Positions 34,383 to 47,789 are shown, counted from the stretch's first letter. The stretch is 64,000 nt of DNA from Apricaphanius iberus (GCA_028564705.1 JAPXFQ010000203.1:2542001-2606000); one strand, 5' to 3'. Notes: generated by a model from the sequence alone, not told the origin. A program made the numbers and translations.

Positions 34383-36550
34383 CTAAATACGACTGCACAA
34401 AGGCTGGATTTGCCGATTTGCTGGAGCCATTCCTCCAGTTTGGGGGTCACTGCCCCAAGTGCTCAGGCATTCACTAAGTACATCATCCGTTGAGGCCTTG
34501 TCCTTGATGTATTTATGGAGCTTTGATGTTTCATCCTGGATAGTGACTCTTACACTCATCAGTCCTATGCCTCCTTCCTTACGCCATGCGTACGGTCTCA
34601 GGGTGCTGGATTTGGGATGAAACCCACCATGCATGGTTAGGATCTTTCGTGTCTTAACATATGTGATCTGTTTCTCATCCTTTGGCCAACTTATTATTCC
34701 CGCAGGGTATCTGATCACTGGCAGGGCGTAACTGTTTATTGTCTTGGACTTGTTCTTTCCATTGAGCTGGGTTCTTAGGACTTACCTCACTCGTTGGTAG
34801 TATTTGGCTGTTGCTTCTTCCCTTGTTGCCTGTTCAAGGTTACCATTTAAGTTCCCATGCAGTGTTCCCAGATACTTGTAACTGTCCTCATTGTCTGCTA
34901 TTGTTCCCTCCGGGAGTGAGACCCCTTCAGTGTGGACTAACTTGCCTCGCTTTGTGACCATCCTACTATATTTTTTAAGCCTGAATGACATCCCGATGTC
35001 ATTGCTGTAGATCATGGTGGTGTGGATCAGGTAATCAATTTCCCGTCGCTCTTAGCATACAGCTTGATGTCATCGATGTAGAGGAGGTGGCTGATCTTTG
35101 CTCCTTTCTTGAGGCGGTATCCATAGCCGGTCTTGTTGATTATTTGGCTTAGGGGGTTCAGACCTATGCAGAACAGCAATGGGGACAGAGCATCACCTTG
35201 GTATATGCCACATTTGATGGACACTTTTGTAAGTGGCTTGCCATTGGTCTCAATGGTGGTTCTTCACAACCTCATCGAGTTCACAATGAATGCTCTAACA
35301 GTCCTGTTGATGTACAGCTACAAGTATTCGTTGATCCATATGTGGGGCATCGAGTCGTAAGCTTTCTTGTAATCAATCCAGGCAGTGCACAGGCTGGTCT
35401 ATTGGGATTTATAGTCTTGGGCTACTGTTCTGTCAACCAGGAGCTGGTGTTTAGCACCTCTGGTATCTCTACCAATGCCCTTGTGTGCTTTGCTCATGTA
35501 TTGATCAATGTGCCTGCTTATCTTAGCCGCGATGATGCCTGACATGAGCTTCCATGTTGTGGAGAGACAGGTTATTGGGTGATAGCTGGATGGGACTGCA
35601 CCTTTGGTGGGATCCTTCTGGATCAGGATTGTTCACCCTTCGGTTAGCCATTCTGGGTGAGTCCCATCTCTTAGGGGCTGGTTCAGTTGTGCTGCCAGGC
35701 TCTCATGGAGTGCTGTGAGTTTCTTTAGCCAGTAGGCATGAATCATGTCAGGGCCTGCTGCTGTCCAGTTTTCATACCTGAGACTCTTTCTTGGATGTCT
35801 GCCACTGTGATGGTATTTAGATTCTGCTCAGGGAGGTTGCTGTGCTCCTCTCTCAGAGAGGCCAGCCATTGAGTACTACTATTATGTGCTGCCTCATTTT
35901 CCCATATGCTCTTCCAGTATCTTTCAGTTTTCAGCCTTGGTGGGCCTACTCTGCTGCTATTGCCCTGCCACTGAGCGTACACCTTTGCTGTTTGTGTTGC
36001 AAATAGCCTGTTTATTCGTCTGGCTTCATTGTCTTTCGTGTACTCCTTTAGGCGATAGGCCAAGGATTGGAGTGTTTGTTTGGCAATTTCGAGTGCTTCA
36101 GGTATGGACATCTGGGTGTACCTCTTCGGTATTGGTCGTTTCAATGCATCTCTCTGGGTCTCCGTCAACTGGCTTACTTCTCTCTGAGCCATCTTGATGT
36201 TAACTTCCAGCCTTCTTTTCCATGTTGGGTATTAGCCAAGCATCTCTAAGATCACTGCTGCAGAAGTGTATATCAGCTCATCGGTTTCAGTGATTGATGT
36301 GGTAGGGATCGCTCTCAATGCTGCATTCACTGTTTCCAGGAGACTTTCCGAGGGTATTTCACTTAGCTGTTGTAACCGCCGTCGGGGGGGGTCTTGCGCT
36401 CATTGTCGCCATGAACTTATCTTTCATGTTAGTCACTTCCTTGCTCAGCACTATGGTTTCACTCGTTGGGGTCCATTCCCCATCCCTGGTTGGGGAGTTG
36501 GTATAATCTCCCCTCTGACCTGGAATCCTGACTCCTCCTTGCCGTAGCAT
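34383..36550 (-). pseudogene. R2-type LINE (non-LTR retrotransposon) remnant with reverse transcriptase
   Basis: Minus-strand fragments in order from high to low coordinates: a pre-RT block (SLTETQRDALKRPIPKRY region with RINRLFATQTAKVYAQW) at 36192-35743; RT motifs with QGDALSPLLFCIGLNPLSQI and the YIDD box (LLYIDDIKLYAKS) at 35224-35027; a thumb-side part (KRGKLVHTEGVSLPEGTIAD) at 35015-34782; and HGGFHPKSSTLRPY at 34718-34383. Successive parts fall in different frames, so it is dead. The sequence ends before the C-terminal Zn-knuckle and restriction-enzyme-like endonuclease expected for this family, so the 3' part is missing. 36550-36200 continues the N-terminal region with stops. Confidence 0.85.
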
Positions 36551-37420
36551 TTGTGTTAAAACTCGTCAATCTAAAGTTGTGATAGTAGTTGTGTTGGTGG
36601 TGTTTTTTGTGGTTTTTTGTTTTGTTTTTGTTTGTGTGTTGGGTGAAGTGTCGGTAATTTTATGTTTTGTTTTATTGTATTGCTGTGCTTGGGTGAAGTG
36701 TTGGACTGGTTTAGTCTGAGTTGCTCTGGACACACCTGAACCTAATACACGGTGATTGCAATCACCAGCCCCTCTCCCTATAAATGAGGAGGCCAGATCC
36801 TTGTGAGGCACAGGGTGGATGAGTTGCTGCTGTGGTCTTCTCCGCCGCCTTCTGCTGAAGTTGCTGTCTTCTGGGGCCATGATTGGGCCCATGATTCCCC
36901 TGCCGTGGCGCTGACTTCCTGGCTTGGTGGTGCCGATCTTCAGACTTCATCATACAACGCTCACTAGTTCTGCACTTGAAGGGAAGTAGCCACTCTCCTT
37001 CATTTGGTGTGTGTGTGAGAGTATTTGACGTGCAGAACGGGTGCTGAGTCCATTTTTCCTGTGTGTCGAGGGCGACCGTGACCGACCCGGGTGACGGCAG
37101 GGCGGCAGCAGCAGTGGCGGCGTGATCAGATTGATGGGCTTTTCCAGTGTTTTTAAAGTGGCAGAGCAGAGGTCCTGGCACCGGATCCACGGATCGGACA
37201 GCAGTGTTCACAGCCCAAGTACCAAGGAAAACCCGGAGGTCCGGACTTAACTGGACTTTACTGTCCAGTACTCGAACCTTCTCGCTGCTGTGACTGCAGT
37301 GATTAGTCTCTCGTTGCACTGGGTTTTTTTATATAGCAAATATTTTTGTTACATTTTTACAAAAACATCCTTTTAAAAATAAACATTTTAATTCAGATAT
37401 CACATCTGTGCTTCTCGCTG
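36551..37420 (-). other. Possible 5' region of the R2-type LINE
   Basis: Directly upstream (in minus orientation) of the LINE frames. It is more GC-rich than surrounding DNA and contains a 185-codon open frame at 37319-36762 without a recognisable domain. It could be the LINE 5' UTR or an unrelated insertion. Confidence 0.3.
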
Positions 37421-37939
37421 TGTTGGTGTGGCCCGGGAATATAATATATCTTTCAACACTGTTACAGTTGCTGTTTGTGTATGTTAGCTGCTACGTGTTT
37501 TGCCATCAACTGTGACTGTGGGTATCGAAGTAACCATTCAGCCCACGTTCTTCTTGTGTAACCTCACTGATTAGGGTTATTTGAGTAGTAGTATTCCAAC
37601 AGAGCCATATTCTTGCATCTCATCCATTTCCATCTGGTTGTTGTTCCAGTAGCCCATTTTTTATCAAGGTGGCCTGGTTCTCCAGCACCTGACGCAGACC
37701 TTGTTTGTCCGGGCGACGTCTCAGCCGGCATCTCATGTATTTCATTGTCTTTTGCTGCTTACACAGAGCCAGGTTCTTCTTGTTACGTTTCTTCTTGTTA
37801 AAGGAGAATTTCCGTATAAAGGAAGCATGTTCTGTGAGAGGGATTGCTGCAAAATCAACGACACAATGCAAGCAACCTTTCACTGCCGCTACATGTTTGT
37901 ACAAGAGTAATAAATGTTGCAACTCTTGATTATATTTTA

Positions 37940-38058
37940 AGTTGATGTTTTTTTTCTGTTTATCTGTTTAATTAATTTATGCAACTGTGAAGCACTTTGA
38001 ATTGCCTTGTGTAGGAATTGTGCTCTACAAATAAACTTGCCTTGCCTTGCCTTGTGAC
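37940..38058 (+). mobile_element. 3' tail of a LINE/SINE-type retroelement
   Basis: GTGAAGCACTTTGAATTGCC, then TGTGCTCTACAAATAAACTTGCC followed by tandem TTGCC units. A related tail occurs at 56028-56090. The AGCACTTTG...AATAAA-short-tandem pattern is typical of CR1/L2-clade LINE 3' ends and their SINEs. The 5' extent is not determined. Confidence 0.6.
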
Positions 38059-41000
38059 TTGAATGCATCCCGCTGCGTTTCCTCAGGTAGAAAACCTTTT
38101 AATTATCTTGAATAATAAACTGAATTTGAACAATAACTAGGATCCATTAGGGAAGTATGTAAATGACTTTGAATCTCTCTGTACATTATGTTTAGATTGA
38201 CTTTTTTGTGTGAAGTCTCTTGAAATGACATACAGGTGAATTTGCGTAAATTTTATTCACTCACTATTTATCTGTGTTGATATATATATATCTGTGTTTC
38301 TACATAAATCAACTTACTGGCTTAAACATTTTAAAAATGAAATTCATCACATGATATGATACTTGTACAACACAGACAAAGAACAATATAAGTATTTTCC
38401 TTCAGTGTGCATTTATTTATGTTGTGAAATGCAGATTTTCTCTGTTATTGCTGCTCGGTTATGTTGGGTAAGTAAAAAAGACACCACTCATTATCTTTAA
38501 AAACATTTTATATAGAATATCACATCTCTAAAGGATTTCTCTCCACTTAAGATGAGTACTTTTGTTAAATCAGTTGTCGTGAGACTTTTCTTCCAAGACA
38601 GCCAAGACAGTTGTACCCTCATGAATACTTCCAAGCTGTAAGGCTCTGCAAGAGAAACAACACAAACAAACACACACATACACACACGCAGACACACATG
38701 AACACGGTTCACTGAGGACATGCACATGTCAGTCAGTGTTTCCTGTCAGATGGATTCTCCGAAGCAACTGAAAGACTTATGCAATCATGTCCTCTGTCTT
38801 GGATTCATATTTTTTCAGTCTATCACAAACTGTTTCCAGCTACAATCTGGTCCTGCTACTTGAAAATGTCTTCACTGCTGAAAACGATGTGGGAATTTTT
38901 CCACTTGGGACTGGATTTTTTCTTTTCTTCACCCTACCAAATTCTCTTGGCGAAAGCACCCGACTTCTAAAAAGTCCTCACTTTCACTCTATCCTCATAC
39001 CAAGCCTGCATACCAGCCTCGTCACACTCTACTGAAAGCGAGACCACTGTCTGGTACAACTGGAAGCACAACGTCTGCTAACGCACTAACATTCTGCAGC
39101 CTGATCCTATAAAAATGTCTCATAATCATTAGAATTGTATCTAAATACCCAAATGATTGTGTCTCCCTGAGCTTCTATTGCATGTAGTTTGGTAGAGTAG
39201 CTTCCTGCTAATACAGCCGGGACTGACCTCCCTAACAAAGAACAGGTTCAGTCTGCCTCCCCTCCCCCAACTGGGGGAAACTGATGAGGGTCACATGACC
39301 TTTCTAGACAGCACTGAGAAGCATTGGTAATATGTAGGGATGGGGGAGGGGTGCTGGCTGTCACACGCCTCTTGTTGTGTCATTTACCACAGGGATAGAT
39401 CACTCTGCAGGAGGGGGACATACAGTGGAGTATTTTGTGTTGGATGTTTGATTTTTTTTTTTTTTAAACCCACGTTTTACAGACCAGAGGAAGAAAAAGC
39501 TTCAGTGAGATTGTTTTTATTAGCATAAATAAAGCTTGTGGCATCAGATGAAAAAAATAAAATAAAGTAAGCCTTTTGTGCATGAGAGTACACAATGTTA
39601 CACCTCCCCCACTATCTTCCTCCCCTCCCCCTCCGCAACCAGCTACACCAGCTAGGAAAGCAGAAGGCTCTCTGTGGCGCACTGTTATGTCATAGCCCAA
39701 AGACCTATTTTTCAGACAAAGCAGACTACACAAACAAAGAGATCTATTTTCGGGACGCAAATGCCCTCGTTCGCTCACAATGTATGCTGTACATATGATT
39801 GCGTATTTATCTGAGAAGCGATTATTTACACGAGGGTGTCTGATGGTTCTAAAATATATCTGCGGCGCATCAGGAAGCCACATTTCTACCCTTTGACACG
39901 GTTGAATTCCTGTTATGGAACAAGGAGGGGCAGGGAAGGCGGGAAAGCAGGACAGATGTCAGAGATTGAAGGGCTGGGGACAGAGGTCAAGGGTTGGTGA
40001 CCTGAGAAACCAGCAAAGGAGCAAAGACTTGCCATTCCAGCCCCCCCGCATAATAGCCGACAGAATTACTTTACAATCCTTTCATACAGTGACATCTAAA
40101 TCTGCTTTTTTCAGACGGTGGCTCGCAGGATCCAATACTACTTTGTTCCAAAGTCTTAGTATTGATATGTTTAATACAAGCTGTTTGGTACTTCTCACAA
40201 TATAAATATGTATTTTTTAGTCTAGCATTAATTTTTGTCTTTATCATTAACAGTTATTTTCATATCTCATCTTAATGTGGAAGTCTTTTTTACTACTATT
40301 AGTTTATTAATGCAGTTTGTTTAGAGCACTTGGCAAAATTCATTGTTGCTCCATTAACTTTATCACATGTTGGTGCTTGAGTGACAACGAACTGGTGCAA
40401 AATTCTGAAGTGGAATCAAAAGGAAAACCAAAATTCTTACAAATGAAAATGTTCAAAGTGTGCCTTCCATTTTTTTTTTTCCTGGCCTCCATGATTCATT
40501 ACTGTAATAAAGTGAGATGTTTAAAGCTTGGGATATTGTTTTATATCCTGACCCTGTGGTAAAACTTTCTGCAACTCTATTCCTGACCTGTGTGCTATGT
40601 TCATTGGTCTTCATTATGTTCCCTGTTGTTCGATAACAAGGACTGCAAAGAAGAGCTGTCTTTGTAGTAAAATGGAAATACACACAGACGGACTCTGATT
40701 TCCAGAGCGATTAATCACAGGCAGAAAGTTATACTGTGTCTTCTTTATGCATCAGAGTAATTGGGCTGAATACAAACGGAGCCTAGCCATTTTCGGTGTC
40801 ACTTTTTTGGTCACTGATGTTTTCTAATAAACTTCTGAATGCACTGTGGGACTGCTGTTTACTAACGCTAAAATCCGTTTGTCTCAGAAGACTTCATACT
40901 GAGTTCAGAGCAGACACTAGAATTTGCAGATAAAGGTGGATAATAATCCATTGCCCTCTAATTTCTTAAAACATGAAATTTATATTTTAAGTCATATGTA

Positions 41001-41439
41001 CATTTTACAGCACCAGTGCGGGTCATTCGTTTAAAGAGAAACCATCAGAAGTGTTTATGCATAGCTGTGATGGGCCACATATTCTACACTGTACATGCAG
41101 ACAGCAGCTGTTTGGATACTAAACTTGGCTAGTTGACAGCTCAGCAATGGTGAACTCAGAATGGGCTTTGATCAGGCAACTTTTAGTAGCAATTTATGCG
41201 GTCAGAATCTTATTTTGAGGCATCAGAGGGGTTTGAATACATATGCACAGCGCATAGGTTATTCATAGAGCACATTAAAAACAACCAAAGCTGATCAAAG
41301 TGCTGATCAAGTGCTGGTTAATGAAAGCAGCTAAACCAGAGTTAAAAACTGAATTGTGATGACAGTCTGTGGGGAAGCAAACTGACAAATGCAAACTGAC
41401 TAATACTCTGAAGAAAACAAACACAACAGACTCATTAGT
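38059..41439. other. Intergenic stretch
   Basis: Apart from the Tc1-like fragment at 40505-40645, nothing recognisable. Open frames are short and without known domains. Confidence 0.5.
40505..40645 (-). pseudogene. Tc1-like transposase N-terminal fragment
   Basis: Minus-strand reading EHSTQVRNRVAESFTTGSGY then KTISQALNIS matches the first helix-turn-helix of fish Tc1-like transposases (KQVRDKVVEKF-GYKKISQALN). The fragment is too short to be active. Confidence 0.75.
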
Positions 41440-42429
41440 CACAAATCTCTGTTAGTGAGCACTTTTCCTTTGCCAAGATAATCCATCCTACCTCACAGGT
41501 GAGGCTTATCAAGATGCTGATTAGACAGCATGATTATTGCATTCTCTGACTTAGATTGGCCAGAGTAAAGCTACGCTGAAATGTGCAGTTTGATCATACA
41601 ACACAATGCCACAGATGTTGCAAGTTTTGAGGGAGCGTGTAATTGGCATGCTGACTACTTCCGTGTTCCCGGAGCTGTTGCCCGTGAAATGAATGTTAAT
41701 TTCTCTACTATAAGCCATCTCCAAAGGCATGTCAGAGAATTCGGCAGCACATCCAAACACTCTCACGATCGCAGACCAGGTCCAGGACCTCCACCTCCAG
41801 ATGTTCACTCCATGATAATCTGAGACCAGCCACCTGGATAGCTGCTGCAGCAAATCGGTTCGCATAACCAAATAATCTGCACCAACTATCAGAAACCGTC
41901 CCAGGGAAGCTCATCTGCATGCTTGTCGTCCTCATCGGGGTCTGGATTCTATGGTGTCTGGCACGTTGGAGAGGTGTACTCTTCACCGATTAACCGGGTT
42001 TTCACTGTTCAGGGCAGATTAGAAGATAGCGTGTGTGGTATCGTGTGGACAAGCTGTCTGCTTACTTCAATGGTGTAGATCAAGTGACCTATGGTGGTGG
42101 TGGAGTTATGGTATGGGCAGGTACATGTCACCCATTGAACATGTCTGGATCGGGGTATACGACAGTCTGTTCCAGCACCTGCCAATATTCAGCAAGTCGC
42201 GCAGCCTTTGAAGGGGAGTGGACCTGCATTCCAAAGGCCAGAATCAACAACCTGATTATGCAACAGAGTGTGTTGTATTACCTGAGGCAAATTAAGATAG
42301 ATTATTATTCACAATATTTGAAAGAAATTGATATTTTGTGAATATAGAAAACATTTCAGATCTTTTAGTTCAGTTCGTCAAAAAAATGGAGCAACAACAA
42401 GTTTTGCATTTATAGTCTTGTTCAGTGTA
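41440..42429 (+). pseudogene. Tc1-like transposon remnant, transposase on plus strand
   Basis: Begins in the family's subterminal region (GCCAAGATAATCCATCC, AAGATGCTGATTAGACAGCA), then MCSLIIQHNATDVASFEGAC and NWHADYFRVPGAVAREMNVN (DNA-binding part) from 41581. A shifted RWRGVLFTD block lies near 41960-41990 and TYGGGGVMVWAGTCHP at 42077-42130. After that the catalytic core is largely deleted, resuming at FEGEWTCIPKARINNLI (42210-42260). It ends at a TIR-like TTTGCATTTATAGTCTTGTT then CAGTGTA near 42429. The left TIR was not found. Stops, frameshifts and deletion make it inactive. Confidence 0.85.
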
Positions 42430-44253
42430 ACTATATCAACAAAACCTTCACCAAGGCAGCTCAGTGCACCCCCCCTCCCCCAGGCGATGACCAGGTCACC
42501 CCATAAAATCTAATCAGGAAAATCAGTCTACAAGTTTATGAGTTATGTTGCTATCAGGTAAACATTAAAACAAGAAAAGCACTCAGAGAGTGCAGACCTC
42601 TGCAGTTTTCTGATCACCCAAATGTCCCATTACTGACATTTCTGACATTACTGACATGAAAATTTAATCAAAATCCAGCCACAAATTTGTGAGATATATT
42701 GCTAAAAAACAGACAAATAAACAAACCTTCCAAAAAAACGCCATAATCTCCTTGACAGAGATGAAATAAATGCTGAGAACTGTGCATCACATTCCTGCTA
42801 TTTTAAACGATTTCAACTTTTGTGTCATATTAAATATACCTGTGCATGACTTTCGTTTAAAAATATTACTCTTACGATCATGTTCAGATAGATAAATAGG
42901 CAACAGTGTTGTTAGCATGTGGCAGCTTTTCTAAATAAATAACTAAAAGCTCTGCAGCTCAAGAGCAGCAAAAATAATTTTATCTGTGGAGTGGTAACAC
43001 ATTTTCTGGTACCCTCCCTTCATTTTCTAGTGTCTGTAATATCAAGAGGTAAAGCATTTACAATCTTATTTTTGCTTAAAAGCAAACCTAGTGGTGTTAG
43101 TTTGGCCGAAAGGAGTTATCTTTGGCTTTACCTCTTTTTTTTTCTGTAACAGCTTTTCTATTGTTTGTATTTTGTCTCCTCAGTGACCGTTCATCAATAA
43201 ACAAATGGTAATTTGGGTTCACAATGTGCACTATTTTAGGTTGTCAAATATTCTGTAGGAGAGGATAGCAAACTGAAATACAAACCGCCTTTGTATTTAG
43301 CCATGTTTTAAATAAGATTTGCGAGGACCAAAGTGCTTTTGAATAAAAGCCATTGAATATATGTGGTCCCATTAAGCATGAAATCAAAAAAGAAAGCAAG
43401 AATGATGGTGATTAAGAGATTAATGTTTTGTGGTGAAGCTCAGATTTTCCATTGTAACAAGATTTCAGTTTTGCCCTAATTTAATCTGCATCTCAATCAA
43501 CCGATTGTGCTGGGGGGGGACAAATCCCTAACATTGAATTGCACAAAATCATTGCCCCACCCCAGGCCACACTTTGGGCACAGCTGACCTAAACTGACTG
43601 GCCAGGCAAGCGGAGCATTAATCAGAGAAGCAGACAGGAGGCCCATGGAAAATACTGGAGAAGTTACAGGAAACACTCAAGTGAAGCTTGTGAATGGTCT
43701 TTCATTGCATGATAACGATAAATCCAGTGAGGACACTCCTCACAACCTTGTGACTTGTCACACTGCATTACTACCTTCCTGGCTCACAGTTGTGAGGGGT
43801 TACAGGTAAATATGGCTACTGTCTTTTTGTGCCCCCCTCCACCCCATTTGGATAGAATCAGAATAAGAAGCAGAGAGATTTACATGCTGGCTGAAAGTGA
43901 TGGCATTGTTACGAAAACAAAGGAAGCAGTTATCACTCATCCTGATAAAAGTTATTCATATGGAGATGTCGGTCACCTCGGGAGTTGATAAGAAAATTAA
44001 AACAAGAACCGAGAGCACAATCATCAGTGAATATTTCCTATCCAAATTAGGTTGTTAAACTTGGATAAGTCCTTCCACAATCTGTTTTTATTGTGTGCAC
44101 GTGTTTCTGTGAAAAAATGTGAAAGAGAGATTTCAAAAATGTGTCATATCTGAAGATTGTTTGCCTCAGTCAAGAGAAGAAAATCTGCCCAGATAAATTC
44201 CCCATAGCTGGATATTAAGTCTGGATCATCTCCCGGAAAATATTATGAGAGAG

Positions 44254-44302
<49 letters not shown>

Positions 44303-45118
44303 TGCTATGAAAGATATCTGTGGCCACATTGCCATCTAGTGGTACAATTGTGGAACTATATACTAGAATACCTTTAAATGTCAGCCCTTCTTCAAGGCTC
44401 AGTCTTCCTCTCTTCTTTTCTTGTCAATGTTCACACTGAATATAATATGTAGAAGGTTATTTGTGGCCTGCAATCTTACCCAGCCTGCTAAAATCCACAG
44501 AGGGAGACTTAGCAGCTAGTCAGCTGTCAGTATCCAAGTATCTGTAGCTTTGTGTGGGTGGTTTTTATGTGAAACAACAGTGTTTCTCTTCAACACTCAC
44601 CCTCTTTCTTTGCTCAAGGCTGCATTGTGTTGTAGTGTGGAGGTGAGAGTAGAGGCAAATATTAGATGCAAGCTTGTATTTAGATTTTTTTAACATAAAA
44701 GATTAATATTTTCACAGAGAATGGCAGTAATTATGTGGAATGCACAGATGAACAGACACAAGGTTGGCTGTACAGCTGAAGTGAGGAAACCTTGTTTGAG
44801 AGAGATGTTTTCCACCTAACACAGTTTATTGCTTTCAATCCACAGTATTACAATCCACTTATGGTTCATCTGAAGGAAGTGTAGACTATTGAATGAATTG
44901 ACAGCTCTGAGTTTGCATCTAGATTCAACTTATGCCACATTCTATACCCAATATCCTCCAACTCATATCTGCATTATATGTCCACGTCTATAAATGTAAT
45001 GAAATAAAAGTACATGGATACTTATGGTTAGCAGTATTATGTCCTGCCAAGACATTTTAAGGATTAGTCAGCAAAATAAATGTATCTTAATTGTGGTAAG
45101 AGTATTTCTTAAAGCTTC
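42430..45118. other. Intergenic stretch
   Basis: Contains a decayed fish repeat at about 42505-42770 (GAGTGCAGACCTCTGC and TTTAATCAAAATCC motifs) and the (GA)n tract at 44246-44300. Nothing else recognised. Confidence 0.5.
44246..44300. repeat. (GA)n microsatellite
   Basis: About 27 GA units with two interruptions at the left end. Confidence 0.95.
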
Positions 45119-45641
45119 CTACAGTGGCTTTCAAAGATATTCACACACCTTAACACTTTTTCCATTTTCCTTCATTACAACCACTAAAATTTGTATTTTC
45201 TACCGTTATTGTATTTGTTACAATTATTTTTGGAAACTGATGGAAAGTGGTAAGGGAAACTGATTAATAATTTCCAGAATGTCTTACAAATAAGAATCGA
45301 AAAGGTGTGCTGAGTGGCCATATTTATTACACCTGCCTCAATATTTAAAAAAAAAAACTTTTATTGTAATCAGGGCAGAACGTAAATTAGACGGTGTCCC
45401 TACCAGCTTTACGTATCTACATGCTGAAATATTTGTTTTTATTTGCAAAACAGCTACAACTCAGTCATTTTTGATGGAGACCTTCTGTAGTATTTCTAGT
45501 TCTTTCCATAGACTCTTAATTGAAAATATCGCTGCACTTTCACTGGACCATTCCAACACATGAGAGTATTAATATTACTTGATTAATAGTCTAATCTTTC
45601 TATTACCATCAACTGTGAGCAGCTTTACTGTCCCTATTTAA

Positions 45642-46300
45642 AGGTTGAATATGGAAAATTTTCACAAAAACTTACAACAAAAAATACATTCAAAGGGCTT
45701 TCAGAGGGGTGTCAAATTAAAGTACATTTCCTAAAAAAATATATATGTGAAATAAAATATGATTAAATGTACATTTAAAACAGGCATAACAATGACGTTA
45801 TGTTTTAATCTACCAGCCAGTAGTGGTCCCAGGTTGTGGGTTGACAGATATGGTCTCTATGATCCAACAATACTGTCAGTACAGCTTGGCTCACACGAGT
45901 AAAAATGGTGGCGTCTTCAAGTCAAGCAGATGCTTCATAGCCCCCGAGATATTGTTATCCGTCTCGGGGAGGAGTGACCGCAGAGAAACAGAAACTACAG
46001 TCGTTTTAGGTGAAGCCTACACTAGATGGACACACATAAAACATTTCTAAGGCATCAAACACATGCGGAAACAGCGACTTTCCTCCTGAATCGGTAAGCT
46101 AACTTAGTAGCTAACTTTGCTAATATTAGCTGTCCGTTAAACTCCTCTACAATATATTCCTCATTGGACACAGTTCAGGTTGGTAACTGGGCGTATCTGC
46201 ACCAAACTGGGCAACCCAACAGCTTTTTTTTTTAGATTGTTGTAACTACAGCCTTGATAAACTAGATGTCGCTATCACCCTCTTGTTCCATATCCAACCT
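45642..46300. mobile_element. TTAA-flanked transposon nested in the Tc1-like element
   Basis: 659 bp. AGGTTGAATATGGAA at the left and TTCCATATCCAACCT at the right form a 15-bp TIR with one mismatch, flanked by TTAA at 45638-45641 and 46301-46304. The Tc1-like sequence resumes on both sides. No transposase; piggyBac- or Kolobok-type by target site. Confidence 0.85.
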
Positions 46301-46754
46301 TTAAGGAAAGTATTCCCACACTATGATGCTGCTACCGCCATATTTCACTTTAGAGAAATGGTCTTTAATGTCCTTTGTGACGTATTTTCTGTGGGACTTA
46401 CTAGGCAGGATACACTTTACTTTCTAAGCAAAAACAGCCTTCTTTTTGTAACTCTTTCATACAGGACAGATTTGTGGAGTTAGTGGCTTTTATGCCAACA
46501 GATTCTCCCACCAGAGCTGCAGCTTTTCACACTCAAAATATTTCTCTTTACAACTTTCCTGATCATTAAACTCCTTACCTGAAATTGCCTTTCAACTGCA
46601 CATGTTGGCAGTTCTGCATGGTGCCAACTGCCGTACTTTATTTTTAGATAATTGAATGAACAGCGATCCAGGGGATTTTACAACTTTACAATATTGTTTA
46701 ATTCTCCAACAAACTTCTGAGGCGTTCACAGAACAACATTTATGCTGAGACTAG

Positions 46755-47789
46755 TGCCCCATTTCCACTAGTGCCAGTACGGTGCGGAACGGGACGCTTT
46801 GACGTGTTTCCATTACCTTTGTCCGTTCCGAGCCGACCCCTTTTTTTGAACTACCTCTGCCTTGGTTCCAAGCGTGCCGAAGCGACCCGAAACGCCCACC
46901 TATGGACTGATTGGTCCGGTAATATGATATCCCTCTCACTCCTGCAGCAGCTGTAGCAGCTGATTTGCAGTTGTTTGTTTGTCTCAGAGTAAGCTATTGT
47001 TGCGAATTATATAAGTTCTAAACAACATGGGAATCTTATTAGTATGTGTACAATGGAATCAATATATTTCATCATGTTAGCTGAATGGTTGGTGACTCCT
47101 GTTCAGTAAATGCAGGTTCACGTCCTGCTACTGCTGTGCTTAAAGTCTTTTTCACAGTAGGTTCAGGTTCACAGCCAGTCTTCCCTGTTAAAAGAAATAC
47201 TTTTTCTAGATTTAAAAAAAGTATATGTTATTTATATTTTATTTTTAAATTGCTTTAGGTTTGTTTTAGGTTTTTTATTTCAATAAATTAAACCAAAAGC
47301 ACACTTTTAATGTCAGAGCAGTACTTTTAATTTGAGATATTTCAATGCAGTATTTCTTCTATTTATTTTTGTGTCATACCTGATTTTTTTTCATGAGAAG
47401 AAATTGCGAGTGATAAAAAATATTTAAAAAAACTGCTTTTAGTGGAATCACCCTGTCCTGGAGCTGACTTGAATTTAATGTCCAACTAAAAACAAGCTGC
47501 AAAAGTATCCTTGTGAAACAAGATGGCTAGATTGACATCACTCTGAGCTATGGAAGTCTAAGTAGTACATTGGTTGTTTTCCAAAAAAATGTCATATTGT
47601 TTTCCAAAAATTAAATCTTCAACAACAGAAGAGAGATGCTTTTTTCTGGGGCTTTTGTTAAGCTAAGCCCGCCTATGTCCTCGCCCACTACAGTTCCTTT
47701 CAGATGATAATGGTAACACAACCTACCCGTTCCAGGCCGTACTGACCCATTCCATTCTGTACCATACTGGCCCTTGTCCAAATGGGGCA
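46755..47789. mobile_element. Second nested transposon, PIF/Harbinger-like, with TAG target duplication
   Basis: 1035 bp. The left end TGCCCCATTTCCACTAGTGC is the inverted, diverged counterpart of the right end (CCCTTGTCCAAATGGGGCA). It is flanked by TAG at 46752-46754 and 47790-47792. Excising it rejoins the Tc1 sequence CTGAGAC-TAG-TTTGCACAACTG, which confirms a 3-bp duplication. A 3-bp duplication fits PIF/Harbinger, although those favour TAA/TTA. No transposase frame. Confidence 0.8.
47078..47128 (+). ncRNA. tRNA-like module (pol III A and B box remnants) inside the nested transposon
   Basis: TAGCTGAATGGT at 47078-47089 matches the A-box consensus at 11 of 12 positions. GGTTCACGTCC at 47115-47125 resembles the B box and lies in a perfect 5-bp T-stem with a 7-nt loop (GCAGG-TTCACGT-CCTGC, 47112-47128). 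The A-B spacing is tRNA-like. Acceptor and anticodon stems do not pair, so this is a tRNA-derived SINE head or pseudo-tRNA. Confidence 0.4.

Noticed and set aside
36762..37319. 185-codon minus-strand frame
   Set aside because: No family resemblance; it lies where the LINE 5' UTR would be expected. Kept only as a possible LINE 5' region.
38497..38727. Minus-strand frame behind a good AG acceptor near 38655
   Set aside because: No known protein, and the frame extends into a GT-rich tract; could be a non-coding exon but nothing supports it.
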